From NCBI GenBank assembly GCA_946575275.1, contig CAMNZV010000023.1:1-13253 (forward strand): a stretch of DNA of 13,253 nt, read 5' to 3'. Under the pieces are notes generated by a model, which saw nothing but the letters and a program-made list of their open reading frames with translations, did no database searches and was not told where the DNA came from. The translations under genes were made by a program, and so were the position numbers. The stretch comes from an uncultured Clostridium sp. (GTDB taxonomy: Bacteria > Bacillota > Clostridia > Clostridiales > Clostridiaceae). Shown here in pieces: positions 1-8,096 of the stretch (its first letter is position 1; each line of letters starts with the position of its first letter).

Positions 1-269
1 ATAACTCGTCTTTTCATCTATAAGTTTTTTCCTAACAAACTGCAAAAATAACATAAGATAAATAATTGCTCAACAATATCACTTGACTGTCTTACTATAA
101 GTGTATTTTGATTTGCATATATTTTTTCATCTGTATCTATAAATATACAATTTCCTAAATATCTTATTCCAGAGAAAATTATATCATTTTTCTCGACTCT
201 AGTCCTTTTACTTGTTCTTATATAAGTTTTATATAATAATCTTCTTTTTTCTAAATTTTTTGGTGTTAT
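1..269 (-). pseudogene. Remnant of second target-recognition domain of restriction S subunit
   Basis: This stretch lies directly downstream of the TGA that ends the S-subunit reading frame at 270-272. Reading on in the same frame gives about 70 codons of plausible S-subunit protein, beginning ITPKNLEKRRLL and including a VEKNDIIFSGIRYLGN segment typical of the start of a target-recognition domain. In this frame the reading becomes implausible (a Cys-rich segment) and hits a TAG at 18-20. A neighbouring frame is open from about position 60 to the window edge and reads YLMLFLQFVRKKLIDEK, which again looks like S-subunit sequence. One base missing near positions 60-72 would join the two frames. 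The gene therefore carries two separate lesions, and its end lies beyond the window. The homology call comes from motif recognition, not from a search. Confidence 0.72.
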
Positions 270-1166
270 TCAAAGATAATTATTTTCTTCTTTTATATCA
301 CTATATATGTGGTCTTTAGGCGTATATCCTGGAAATATATTTTCCTTTTCTAAATAATATATCCCTTTTTCATAATCATTTATTTTATGAATTACTTCTT
401 TATACTCATCTACATATATTGGTGTATCAATTCTTCCCTCCCCAAGTATTTCTTTTATACTTGGTAACTTACTTATATACTTTGTATTTTTATTATTGTT
501 ATTAATTTCATCTATAAATATATTATCAATCTCTGAGTCCTTTAACTTAATACATTCCTCTTTATCTAAAAGATTTTTAACTAAACATTCCACATAATCT
601 ATAATATTTTCTGGATTCTCACTATTATTATAAGATGGAAAAATTATTTTCATTTCTTCTAAATATTCTTTTCTAAAATTATCAACACCTTTTATTGACC
701 CTGCAATCCTTAACTGCTTCTTAGCTATAGATGACTTAAGAAATGCAAATATATATTCTGTATTTCTTTTAAACGTTAACTTTATCAAATGGCTATTATA
801 ATATGATGGGGTATCACCAACATATATACATACATTTCCAACATTACTCGCAGTTTGATATAATATATCTCCTTTTTTAACTTTTGGGAATGTCTCTTTT
901 TGTTTTGCAACCTTTTGTACCTTATCAGATAAATCAAATGTATAATCATAATCATTAACATCACTTATACGAATAAAGTTATAATTAGAATTTACTAAAT
1001 ATTGATTACTCCCAGGTTCAGAACCTTTAACTCTATCATCTAATAAATCATTTAACTTAACAATTCTATCGTTCTCTATAGTTTCATGCTTATATGAAAT
1101 AGCTGCTAATGAAAACAAATTTTTCTCTATATCGTCTAAAGATATGGAGTCCTTTTTGATATTCAT
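270..1166 (-). CDS. Truncated specificity (S) subunit of restriction-modification system
   Basis: This 298-residue open frame resembles HsdS-type specificity subunits, which choose the DNA sequence that the partner nuclease-methyltransferase acts on. Residues about 40-190 form the first target-recognition domain, with the typical KVKKGDILYQTASNVGN segment and a later IAGSIKGVDNFRKEYLEEMKI segment. Residues about 190-230 form the conserved helical spacer. The second domain starts near residue 230 but is cut short at TGA 270-272; family members are usually about 400 residues with two domains. The ATG is well supported by GGGAGGAG at 1173-1180, six bases upstream and inside the end of the preceding methyltransferase gene, so translation is probably coupled. 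Either the gene is dead, or the product acts as a half-specificity subunit that pairs with a second copy. That choice is open. Confidence 0.8.
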   Translation of the reverse strand: MNIKKDSISLDDIEKNLFSLAAISYKHETIENDRIVKLNDLLDDRVKGSEPGSNQYLVNSNYNFIRISDVNDYDYTFDLSDKVQKVAKQKETFPKVKKGDILYQTASNVGNVCIYVGDTPSYYNSHLIKLTFKRNTEYIFAFLKSSIAKKQLRIAGSIKGVDNFRKEYLEEMKIIFPSYNNSENPENIIDYVECLVKNLLDKEECIKLKDSEIDNIFIDEINNNNKNTKYISKLPSIKEILGEGRIDTPIYVDEYKEVIHKINDYEKGIYYLEKENIFPGYTPKDHIYSDIKEENNYL

Positions 1167-1169
1167 AAG

Positions 1170-3335
1170 TTACTCCTCCCATCTTATATATTGCTTTACA
1201 TTAAATGCAGAATATAAATACTTATACTTGTGCTTATTATCTTCTAACCAATCATTAAATTCATTAACTAGTTGAGGTAAATCAGTTAGTCTTTTATCAT
1301 TCCCATTTTTATCCTTGATACGTTCGAAAGTTGTTGTATCCACTTCAAAAATAGGTTTCATTACTACAATTCTATCAGTAGTCTTAACTTGATACCCTAT
1401 ATTTTTAATATTTTTAACAAACACCTCATAATTAGTGCTTAATATATCTTTTTCATTATTCTTAGGTTTATATGCAATAATAACTGTTGTAGCTACTCCA
1501 GTTTCTCCAAAAGTATCTTGAGGTAAATCAAAAATTGCTACAATCCTCATTTTACTTATAAGCCATTTTCTAACGTTTGCCCATTGTGCAATCCCTGCAA
1601 TAGAATTTGAAAGTACTATTGCCATTCTTCCTCCATCCTTCAACAGTTTATATGCATTTTCCAAAAATATTATCCCCATATCTATAGTTTGTGGTTCTTT
1701 TGATATTTTCCAAGTTTCATATAATTCCATAGTTTCCTTAGGAACATCCCATTCATTATTTTTACCTGTTTTTAGGTCTCGTCCTCTTCCAAATGGAGGA
1801 TTAGTCATAATTATATCAAACTTTTTCATATTTTTATTGGTATCACTTAGATGTGTCCAATTATAAGGTTCATAATTACTAATATTAAATTTATCAGTTA
1901 TTGATGCATCTACACATAATTTGCTTACTATTGAATCCATAGTTTTTATATTAGCATTTCCATCACCATTAAGTACTAAGTTTAGAAGTGCCAATTTTAA
2001 AATTTTAGGGTCTTTATCAAATCCATTTAATCTATTAGCATCTCCTAATATTCCATGTTTCTTTTGGATATGCTTATATGCCACTGCTAAAAAATCGCAT
2101 ATTCCTGCACAAGGGTCACAAATTTCTTCTAGTTGATTTGGGTTAATCATTCTAACTATCGCATCTACAATATGCAATGGAGTAAAGAATTGTTTTTCTT
2201 TAGCCTTATCTATATTACTTCCAAAATTATTAAATATTATTTGGTTATAGTTTGTATTAGAATCATTTAATATTGTCTTCTTTTGAATCTTTTCAATCAT
2301 ACCAATAAGAAATTTCTCATCATCCACCCTTAATGGTTTTAACATTTCTTTGCTATTGACTTCATACTTTTCATAATAAAACTCTCTGTTTGTCAATAAT
2401 GTTTGATATGTTATCTTAGCTCTTTCATATAAATTATATATTCTATCTCTGAATACTTGCTTTTCAGTTCCATTTGAGTTTTTTTCTTCTTCCGTTATAT
2501 AAAATTCAAAATAATCCTTTTCGCCTCTGAGAACTTCTTTTTCATCTGCTACTTTCAAAGTTATAAACTCAACTATCAAATCTTGTATATGCGAAACATT
2601 TAATCTATCTTGTAACCTATTTATAACTTTTAATATATCTGCAAAATTTTCCTCAGTAATCGGTTGATTATACGAAAAATTAAGCTTAGTAACATCATCC
2701 ATAACTTTAGTTCTCTTAATAAAATCACTAAAACAAGGTATACTATTCAAGTCATCTCTATTATTTAAGTTTAATTTTTCTACATCCTCACCATCTATTA
2801 TCTTATTATTATAGTATCTTCTAATAGGGTGATTTAATTCCTTCAGAAATATTATAGGTTCCTCTTTATTATCAAAATATATGCCATATAGTTCATCTCC
2901 AATATAACTACTCATAGCTTCTGAAAGTTGTTTAGTTACTGCTGAGGTTACTTTAGTATCATTAGCTTTTGCCTCCATTACTACAAGCATTAACTTTCTT
3001 AATTCATTTGGTAAATAACTTTCTTTATCCCATTCATCATATATTATTTTCCAATTTTTATTCTTAAATATAACTACATCTGGATTGAGACTTTTAGCTC
3101 CCTCACTTCCTTTCGGAATAGAAAATTCTACACATATATTCTCTGCCGGATACCCTGATTCAACTAAAGCCCATATCATTCTAGCCCTAAACCACTCTTC
3201 ACTTCTTGTCCCATCTTTAGATATTGTCTTACTTTTTTTACACTTTGCATACACTCCACAACTATCTTTATACCATTGTGCATCTATTTGTTTAAGTTCT
3301 TTATATTTTTCATCAAACCTTTTATATAACTCCAT
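1170..3335 (-). CDS. Fused restriction nuclease / N6-adenine DNA methyltransferase
   Basis: This 721-residue protein would both cut and methylate DNA when directed by an S subunit. The N-terminal part (about residues 40-150) looks like a PD-(D/E)xK nuclease of the HsdR N-terminal type, with P85-D86 followed by E121-A-K123. A helical linker leads to an HsdM-like methyltransferase core, with FFTPLHIVDAI, motif I at D407-PCAG and the catalytic motif IV N512-PPF. Motif I reads GIC where GxG is usual, which may matter for cofactor binding. The layout, nuclease and methylase in one chain with a separate S gene, resembles Type IIB/IIG systems such as BcgI; family assignment is inferred. I chose ATG 3333-3335. 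A TTG start ten codons upstream is possible but would sit almost at the predicted transcription start. The S gene follows after three bases. Confidence 0.85.
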   Translation of the reverse strand: MELYKRFDEKYKELKQIDAQWYKDSCGVYAKCKKSKTISKDGTRSEEWFRARMIWALVESGYPAENICVEFSIPKGSEGAKSLNPDVVIFKNKNWKIIYDEWDKESYLPNELRKLMLVVMEAKANDTKVTSAVTKQLSEAMSSYIGDELYGIYFDNKEEPIIFLKELNHPIRRYYNNKIIDGEDVEKLNLNNRDDLNSIPCFSDFIKRTKVMDDVTKLNFSYNQPITEENFADILKVINRLQDRLNVSHIQDLIVEFITLKVADEKEVLRGEKDYFEFYITEEEKNSNGTEKQVFRDRIYNLYERAKITYQTLLTNREFYYEKYEVNSKEMLKPLRVDDEKFLIGMIEKIQKKTILNDSNTNYNQIIFNNFGSNIDKAKEKQFFTPLHIVDAIVRMINPNQLEEICDPCAGICDFLAVAYKHIQKKHGILGDANRLNGFDKDPKILKLALLNLVLNGDGNANIKTMDSIVSKLCVDASITDKFNISNYEPYNWTHLSDTNKNMKKFDIIMTNPPFGRGRDLKTGKNNEWDVPKETMELYETWKISKEPQTIDMGIIFLENAYKLLKDGGRMAIVLSNSIAGIAQWANVRKWLISKMRIVAIFDLPQDTFGETGVATTVIIAYKPKNNEKDILSTNYEVFVKNIKNIGYQVKTTDRIVVMKPIFEVDTTTFERIKDKNGNDKRLTDLPQLVNEFNDWLEDNKHKYKYLYSAFNVKQYIRWEE

Positions 3336-3374
3336 TAAATTCACTCTTACGCACCATCCCGTCAATATATAATA

Positions 3375-3403
3375 ATTATGGATGTTAAAATAATAATTAT
3401 CAA
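3375..3403 (-). promoter_or_regulatory. Promoter of the restriction-modification operon
   Basis: On the minus strand, TTGATA (3398-3403) and CATAAT (3375-3380) are separated by exactly 17 bases, each matching five of six positions of the vegetative sigma-A consensus. Transcription would start near 3368, giving a leader of about 33 bases before the chosen ATG at 3335. The cassette can therefore be transcribed independently of rlmH upstream. Confidence 0.6.
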
Positions 3404-3475
3404 GAAATTTTTAAAAACTTCCTCTTTAATAATTTAATTATAAAAAACAAATTCCAATTTTAGTAAAAACCTCAC

Positions 3476-3955
3476 TTATTTATGATACGGTTCCCCATTT
3501 ACAATTCTAAACCCTCTATAAACTTGCTCTAAAAGCATAACCCTAAATAGCTGATGTGGAAATGTCATTTTAGAGAAACATAATTTATAATCAGCCCTAT
3601 TCAAAACATCTATACTTAAACCTAAGCTACCACCAATTACAAATACAATATTAGAATTTCCTTGTACTCCATTAATATGTATAAACCTTGCAAATTCTTC
3701 AGAAGATAATTGTTTCCCATTTAAATCTAAAGCAATTACATAGGATCTCTCCTTAATCTTTGATAATATTAGCTTACCTTCCCTTTCCTTAATTAAAAGT
3801 TCCTCCTTTTCTGATGCATTGTCTGGAGTCTTTTCATCTGGTAACTCTAATATATTAACCTTACAATACCTTCCAAGCCTTTTTACATACTCATCTATTG
3901 CTAATTTTAAATACTTTTCCTTAAGTTTGCCAACTGCAATTATTGTAATATTCAT
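3476..3955 (-). CDS. rlmH: 23S rRNA (pseudouridine-1915-N3) methyltransferase RlmH
   Basis: RlmH is a small SPOUT-fold enzyme that uses S-adenosylmethionine to methylate N3 of pseudouridine 1915 in helix 69 of 23S rRNA, acting on assembled 70S ribosomes in the cytoplasm. The protein has the family's canonical length of 159 residues. It begins [17 protein letters not shown], has the cofactor-binding [12 protein letters not shown] loop, and ends with the signature [16 protein letters not shown] followed by YRGFRI and PYHK. The start at 3953-3955 is chosen because GGGAGG lies five bases upstream; the longer frame upstream runs into hsp20 and is not typical of the family. It follows hsp20 by 49 bases and may be cotranscribed with it. 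The Shine-Dalgarno is part of an inverted repeat, described separately. Confidence 0.96.
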   Translation of the reverse strand: MNITIIAVGKLKEKYLKLAIDEYVKRLGRYCKVNILELPDEKTPDNASEKEELLIKEREGKLILSKIKERSYVIALDLNGKQLSSEEFARFIHINGVQGNSNIVFVIGGSLGLSIDVLNRADYKLCFSKMTFPHQLFRVMLLEQVYRGFRIVNGEPYHK

Positions 3956-3957
3956 AA

Positions 3958-3997
3958 AAACCTCCCTGTATATAACTATAATAACACAAGGAGGTTT
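3958..3997 (-). repeat. Inverted repeat containing the rlmH ribosome binding site
   Basis: Perfect 8-bp arms AAACCTCC and GGAGGTTT (plus-strand 3958-3965 and 3990-3997) flank a 24-base loop between the hsp20 stop and the rlmH start. In the minus-strand transcript, the downstream arm contains the rlmH Shine-Dalgarno GGAGG and is followed by a short U-run that ends in the start codon. It could hide the ribosome binding site or act as a weak terminator after hsp20. The sequence alone does not decide. Confidence 0.6.
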
Positions 3998-4004
3998 AAA
4001 AAAA

Positions 4005-4490
4005 TTATTCAGTTTTATAATTTTCCACATCAATTATCACAGGCTCATCACCCTCTACCTTATTATTCTCCTGAATCTTTTTAACCTTTGGCAAGGTAAT
4101 AACTAATAAACTATTATCAAAAGAAGCTCTAAGCTTTGTTACATCAACTTCTTCAATGTAAAAATTCTTAACAAGATTTCCACCTGTTTGTATTACAGCC
4201 ATTAATGAATTAGAATTATTTTTATATACCTGCCTTTTTCTTATAGTTAAAATAGCCTTATTCTTTTCAAAATCAATACTGACATCCTTTGCTGTTAATC
4301 CTGGCAAAAGCCCTTTGATTAAATAATATTCCCCAAAATCCCTAAAATTAATATCATAGTCCACTTGGGTATCAAAATCATTAACTATGTTATTAACAAA
4401 ATCGCTGGATATTAAATTATCAATTATACTATCTATTCCTTCAAATAAGCTTTTGCTATTTAAATCTTTAAAAGGAAACATTCCAAACAT
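4005..4490 (-). CDS. Small heat shock protein (Hsp20/alpha-crystallin family)
   Basis: This 161-residue protein is a cytoplasmic ATP-independent chaperone that holds unfolding proteins for later refolding. It begins MFGMFPFK, the usual start of clostridial Hsp18 proteins. An alpha-crystallin domain covers about residues 42-145: a [21 protein letters not shown] strand region, [10 protein letters not shown], and the closing [13 protein letters not shown], the family's usual hydrophobic-x-hydrophobic-x-LPK end. The second ATG (4488-4490) is chosen because GGGAG lies six bases upstream; the first ATG (4494-4496) abuts that motif with no spacing. A TATAAT hexamer lies upstream at 4523-4528 (minus strand) without a convincing -35, and no CIRCE operator is visible. 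The N-terminal region is acidic and divergent compared with typical Hsp18. Confidence 0.9.
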   Translation of the reverse strand: MFGMFPFKDLNSKSLFEGIDSIIDNLISSDFVNNIVNDFDTQVDYDINFRDFGEYYLIKGLLPGLTAKDVSIDFEKNKAILTIRKRQVYKNNSNSLMAVIQTGGNLVKNFYIEEVDVTKLRASFDNSLLVITLPKVKKIQENNKVEGDEPVIIDVENYKTE

Positions 4491-4563
4491 ATACATCTCC
4501 CTTCCATAATTAGAAGTACTATATTATATATGTATTAAATGTTTCCTTATTTGATACTTAAGA

Positions 4564-5205
4564 TTAATAGCCTAGATCCTCATTTAAAAATATAACATGA
4601 ATTCTATCCTTATTTGCTTGGCCCTTTATTAAAGTGAACTCATTGCATATTTTATCCATACTTTTGCAATCCATACAATAGCCTGTCTTTGTACAAGGTG
4701 CCTTGCTACCTACTCTTTTTGCATTAGCTGGTGCACTAAACTTTCTATTTCTTTCAATGGCTCCATCTAAATCTGAAACAATTTTATTTACTCCACATAT
4801 TACTATAACCTTATCTGGTCCATACATAATAGCTGCAACCCTATTACCGGTGCCATCTACATTGTATAATTCTCCTTTTTCAGTTACAGCATTTGTACTT
4901 ACAAAATAAGCATCTGCCATAAAAGTTTGTTTATATATCTTTGTAATATCCCCTCTGGATAATCCCTCTTCATATCTATCTAGAAATTTATATCTTCCAC
5001 CTCTTAAATATTCAATGATTCCACTTTCAAACAAAGTCATAGAACCACCACAAGAAACAACAGAACCTTCACTTACTATTTCCTCAATTTTTTTGAATAA
5101 TTCTTTTCTATTTTCTACAAAATAACCATTCATTCCATTAGATTTTAAATTAGCTATAGTTCTATTGATTTTTTCTTCTCTTAACCATTTAATATTGTTA
5201 TCCAT
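4564..5205 (-). CDS. LUD-domain protein (DUF162, LutC/YkgG-like)
   Basis: This 213-residue protein belongs to the LUD family, whose best-known members (LutB, LutC) take part in oxidation of L-lactate. The stand-alone clostridial type has no defined role. The signature GGSMTLFESGI lies at residues 53-63. A nucleotide- or sugar-phosphate-like fold is expected from TNAVTEKGELYNVDGTGNR and VIVICGVNKIV. Near the C-terminus, C171, C177, C180 and C187 in PCTKTGYCMDCKS...KIC could bind a metal or a cluster. AAGGA eight bases before the ATG supports the start. The gene sits between the SEC-C gene (23 bases upstream) and hsp20, with no lutA or lutB nearby, so a lactate role cannot be inferred from context. 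Confidence 0.88.
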   Translation of the reverse strand: MDNNIKWLREEKINRTIANLKSNGMNGYFVENRKELFKKIEEIVSEGSVVSCGGSMTLFESGIIEYLRGGRYKFLDRYEEGLSRGDITKIYKQTFMADAYFVSTNAVTEKGELYNVDGTGNRVAAIMYGPDKVIVICGVNKIVSDLDGAIERNRKFSAPANAKRVGSKAPCTKTGYCMDCKSMDKICNEFTLIKGQANKDRIHVIFLNEDLGY

Positions 5206-5228
5206 TATAAATTCCTTCTTATCTTTTA

Positions 5229-5732
5229 TTAGGCATTAACTCCACAACATTTTTTGTACTTCTTTCCACTTCCACATGGACAAGGATCGTTTCTTCCAAC
5301 TTTATTTTCATTTTTAACTATTCTAGACTCTCTAAAGTTCTTTTGTAGCTCTTTTCTCTTTTCATCTGAGAAAATACCTTCCCATTGAGAAAGTGTATAT
5401 AAATATTCTGCCTTAGCATCTAACATATTGTAATATAAATTTTCTAAATCCATATCTAATATTAATTCAGTATCTTCTTCAATTTCCTCTAAATCGTAAG
5501 GGTTCTTTAAACTTTCATTTATTCCATCAAAAAATCCCATTATAAATTCAACTGAAGAATTGTATTCAGCTGATAATTCTTTTATATTAGTTTTTTTAAC
5601 TTCCTTTGGTTTTGATAGTAAGTCCTTGTATATCTTAGTTTCTATCTTACCATATTCATCCCAAAATGCTTTTTCTCCCTTTGTTTTAACGTAATCTACA
5701 ACCATATCAGTCCATTGTGTATATAAACTCAT
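5229..5732 (-). CDS. SEC-C zinc-binding motif protein
   Basis: The 167-residue protein ends in a textbook SEC-C motif, with zinc ligands C151, C153, C162 and C163 in [16 protein letters not shown]. This motif is known from the C-terminus of SecA, where it binds zinc and SecB or ribosomes, and it also occurs on many unrelated small proteins. The rest (residues 1-140) is predicted helical and acidic, with [13 protein letters not shown] at the start and a [20 protein letters not shown] stretch in the middle. I do not recognise a catalytic domain there. The start is supported by AGAGGAG six bases upstream. It lies between yycJ and the LUD gene in the murA operon; its function is unknown. Confidence 0.85.
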   Translation of the reverse strand: MSLYTQWTDMVVDYVKTKGEKAFWDEYGKIETKIYKDLLSKPKEVKKTNIKELSAEYNSSVEFIMGFFDGINESLKNPYDLEEIEEDTELILDMDLENLYYNMLDAKAEYLYTLSQWEGIFSDEKRKELQKNFRESRIVKNENKVGRNDPCPCGSGKKYKKCCGVNA

Positions 5733-5762
5733 ATTTTTCTCCTCTTTCTTTTTAAATTATAA

Positions 5763-6554
5763 TTATAAACTTATACTTTCACTTGGCATATTTCTATTTG
5801 CCATTGAAATAGATACATCATGTCCTACCTCAATGCCTTTTTCTCTTACAACTGAAAGTACTGTTTCATATGCTAAATGTGGATTATTGTTAGTATTGCT
5901 TAAATGACCTAATACAATCTTTTTGCCTAATGAACACTTTGTTAATTCAATTATTGCTGCACCACAATCATCATTAGACAAATGTCCAACTTCACTTAAT
6001 ATTCTTCTTTTTAAATTATATGGATATGGTCCAAATTTAAGCATATTTACATCATGGTTACTTTCAAGCAAAACAATATCTGAATCCTTAACATTTACAT
6101 AAATTTCTTCTGTAAATACTCCAAAATCAGTTGCTACACTAACCTTTTTATCTTTATTAAACACAGTATATCCAACTGGACATACTGCATCATGTGGAAT
6201 AACAAAAGACTTAATTGACATATCTTGTATATCAACAGTATTTCTTCTATCCATAATTTTAATATTATGTTCTTTTATTTTTCCTACTGAAGCTTCCATT
6301 GCAGACCATGTACTTCCATTGGCATAAATAGGTATATCATACTTTCTTGATATTACCCCAATCCCTTTTACATGATCAATATGTTCATGGGTTACAAATA
6401 TTCCATCTAAATCCTCTGGTGATTCCCCTATTTGCAAAAGGGCCTCACTTATCTTTTTTCCAGGTAACCCAGCATCTATTAATATTTTTGCTTTTTCAGT
6501 ACCAATAAAAATACTATTTCCGCTACTTCCACTATATAATGGACAAAATTTCAT
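5763..6554 (-). CDS. yycJ: YycJ/WalJ family metallo-beta-lactamase hydrolase
   Basis: This 263-residue cytoplasmic metallo-beta-lactamase protein is of the YycJ type. Bacillus YycJ has been reported as a DNA exonuclease, and the related WalJ is encoded with the WalKR cell-wall regulators. The N-terminal FCPLYSGSSGNSIFIG, the metal site H56-E-H58-I-D60-H61, the later VIPHDAVCPVGY and VATDFG, and the GHLSNDDCGAA and LGHLSNTNN histidine motifs are all present, so the two-metal active site looks intact. GGAGG lies nine bases before the ATG. The gene follows murA by 16 bases. No walR, walK or walH genes are visible here, so only the yycJ part of that cluster is kept next to murA. Confidence 0.93.
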   Translation of the reverse strand: MKFCPLYSGSSGNSIFIGTEKAKILIDAGLPGKKISEALLQIGESPEDLDGIFVTHEHIDHVKGIGVISRKYDIPIYANGSTWSAMEASVGKIKEHNIKIMDRRNTVDIQDMSIKSFVIPHDAVCPVGYTVFNKDKKVSVATDFGVFTEEIYVNVKDSDIVLLESNHDVNMLKFGPYPYNLKRRILSEVGHLSNDDCGAAIIELTKCSLGKKIVLGHLSNTNNNPHLAYETVLSVVREKGIEVGHDVSISMANRNMPSESISL

Positions 6555-6570
6555 AATTTTAATCCTCCAT

Positions 6571-7836
6571 TTAATCTTGAACTAGCACTCTTTTAATATC
6601 TCCACCTAAAGCCTTTAACTTGCTTTCTATATGTGGATATCCTCTATCAATATGCTCTATATTGGTTATTTCTGTTTTCCCTTCTGCAATTAAACCTGCT
6701 ATAACCATAGCTGCTCCTGCCCTAAGATCTGTCGCCTTTACAACAGCACCTGTAAGTCTTCTAACACCATCAATTATTGCTACTCTTCCTTCAACCTTTA
6801 TATCAGCACCCATCTTTTTAAGTTCGTCAATATGCTTATGTCTATTTTCCCAAACAGATTCGGCTATTAAACTTCTACTTGGAACAATACTAAGTAAAGC
6901 TGACATAGGTTGTTGAATATCTGTTGGAAACCCTGGGTATGGAGTTGTTTTAATGTTTACTCCTTTTAAAGGCTCAGAAACTGTAACTCTAATACTATCA
7001 TCACCTTCTTCAATAATTGCACCCATTTCTGAAAGTTTTGCAGATATTGATTCTAAATGTTTCGGGATCACATTGTTAATTGTAACATCTCCATGGGTTG
7101 CAGCTGCCGCAATCATAAAGGTTCCAGCCTCTATTTGGTCTGGAATTACACTGTATGAACAACCCTTTAATTCTTTTACACCCTTAACTCTAATTACATC
7201 TGTGCCTGCACCTTTTATGTCTGCTCCCATAGTATTTAAAAAATTTGCAACATCAACTACATGTGGCTCTTTTGCTACGTTTTCTAAGGTTGTTGTTCCT
7301 TCTGCAAGGGTTGCAGCTATCATAACATTAATTGTAGCACCAACTGATACAACATCAAAAAACACATTTGCACCTATTAGTTTGTCTGCAATAACATTAA
7401 CAGCTCCATGTTCAATTGTTACCCTTGCCCCTAATGCCTCAAAGCCCTTAATATGTTGATCTATAGGTCTTACCCCTATTGGACATCCTCCTGGAAGCTC
7501 AACTCTCGCCTTCTTAAACCTAGCTAAAAGTGCTCCTATAAAATAGTATGATGCTCTCATTCTTCTAACATCATCTGTGCATGCATCAGAATTATTTAAC
7601 TTAGTACTATCAATTTCTAAAGTATTAACATCTATCTTTTTAACTGTACATCCTAAAGTCCTTAATATTCTTTCTAAACAATGTACATCCTCTATATCAG
7701 GTATATTATCAATAACACATTTTCCTTCAGTGGCCATTACTGCTGCAGGTATTATTGCAACAGCAGCATTCTTTGCTCCATTAATGTCAACAGAACCTTT
7801 AAGAACATTGCCTCCGTTAATAACTAATCTTTCCAT
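6571..7836 (-). CDS. murA: UDP-N-acetylglucosamine 1-carboxyvinyltransferase MurA
   Basis: MurA transfers enolpyruvate from phosphoenolpyruvate to UDP-N-acetylglucosamine, the first committed step of peptidoglycan synthesis, and is the target of fosfomycin. The 421-residue protein has the full two-domain inside-out barrel. K22 and N23 lie in NGAKNAAVA. The catalytic cysteine C118 lies in [14 protein letters not shown], so fosfomycin can in principle alkylate it. D306 lies in FPTDIQQP, matching D305 of the E. coli enzyme. ATG 7834-7836 is chosen over the in-frame GTG at 7843-7845, because that GTG is part of the AAGGGTG Shine-Dalgarno. This is the first gene of the minus-strand cluster. TATAAT hexamers at 7917-7922 and 7960-7965 (minus strand) could serve its promoter, but neither has a good -35. 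Clostridia often carry two murA genes; which one this is cannot be told. Confidence 0.97.
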   Translation of the reverse strand: MERLVINGGNVLKGSVDINGAKNAAVAIIPAAVMATEGKCVIDNIPDIEDVHCLERILRTLGCTVKKIDVNTLEIDSTKLNNSDACTDDVRRMRASYYFIGALLARFKKARVELPGGCPIGVRPIDQHIKGFEALGARVTIEHGAVNVIADKLIGANVFFDVVSVGATINVMIAATLAEGTTTLENVAKEPHVVDVANFLNTMGADIKGAGTDVIRVKGVKELKGCSYSVIPDQIEAGTFMIAAAATHGDVTINNVIPKHLESISAKLSEMGAIIEEGDDSIRVTVSEPLKGVNIKTTPYPGFPTDIQQPMSALLSIVPSRSLIAESVWENRHKHIDELKKMGADIKVEGRVAIIDGVRRLTGAVVKATDLRAGAAMVIAGLIAEGKTEITNIEHIDRGYPHIESKLKALGGDIKRVLVQD

Positions 7837-8096
7837 CAAATTCACCCTTATTCAAAGATTTAATATATTTTAATTTTGTTCATTTCATTTAATATTTTTA
7901 AATCTAAAATTAAGACATTATAAATCTATCTTAATCTTATCTGTAATAACTACTTATTTATTATAACATAATTAATATTTTATTAAATATTTATTTCAAT
8001 GTAAAGGTAATATAAATATTATTTTTTTGTAACTTATTTTGTGATATAATTTATAACATACTTAATGTATTTATAAATAATTTTAGGAGGAATAAT
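7837..8096. other. Divergent AT-rich intergenic region between murA and the 2H-like gene
   Basis: No open reading frame is credible in this spacer, which must hold both the murA promoter (minus strand) and the promoter of the next plus-strand gene. On the minus strand there are two TATAAT hexamers (7917-7922 and 7960-7965), each without a recognisable -35. On the plus strand the extended -10 box is listed separately. A short AT-only palindrome at 8008-8021 is followed by seven T residues, but nothing is transcribed into it from the left. Confidence 0.5.
8042..8050 (+). promoter_or_regulatory. Extended -10 promoter of the 2H-like gene
   Basis: TGATATAAT matches the extended -10 pattern TGnTATAAT perfectly. 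The expected -35 region is only a run of T residues, which is common with extended -10 promoters. A start near 8057 would give a leader of about 40 bases before the ATG at 8097, with the strong AGGAGG at 8085-8090. Confidence 0.5.

Noticed and set aside
270..272. TGA in the S gene as a recoded Trp or selenocysteine codon
   Set aside because: Tryptophan elsewhere in the window is encoded by TGG, the family residue here is not cysteine-like, and a second lesion lies downstream. Simple gene decay explains both.
3336..3365. Longer methyltransferase start at TTG 3363-3365
   Set aside because: It has no Shine-Dalgarno and would lie within about three bases of the predicted transcription start near 3368. 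ATG 3333-3335 gives the family-like MELYKRFDEKY start with a weak GAGTG upstream.
3427..3450. AT-rich palindrome with an adjacent A/T run downstream of rlmH as its terminator
   Set aside because: On the minus strand the T-run comes before the palindrome, the wrong order for a terminator, and the stem is entirely A-T pairs.
3956..4033. 26-codon N-terminal extension of rlmH
   Set aside because: It runs back through the hsp20 stop, lacks a ribosome site and breaks the canonical 159-residue family length. GGGAGG directly before ATG 3953-3955 settles the start.
4497..4563. CIRCE or other classic heat-shock operator before hsp20
   Set aside because: No TTAGCACTC/GAGTGCTAA inverted repeat is present; only a TATAAT hexamer without a -35 is visible.
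6620..7873. Long plus-strand open frames opposite murA
   Set aside because: They are antisense shadows of the well-conserved murA coding sequence, have no ribosome sites, and encode low-complexity hydrophobic protein.
8008..8028. Palindrome TAATATAAATATTA followed by seven T residues as a terminator
   Set aside because: The stem is at most five A-T pairs and no plus-strand gene lies upstream. It is most likely chance in AT-rich spacer or part of the promoter's T-rich upstream region.
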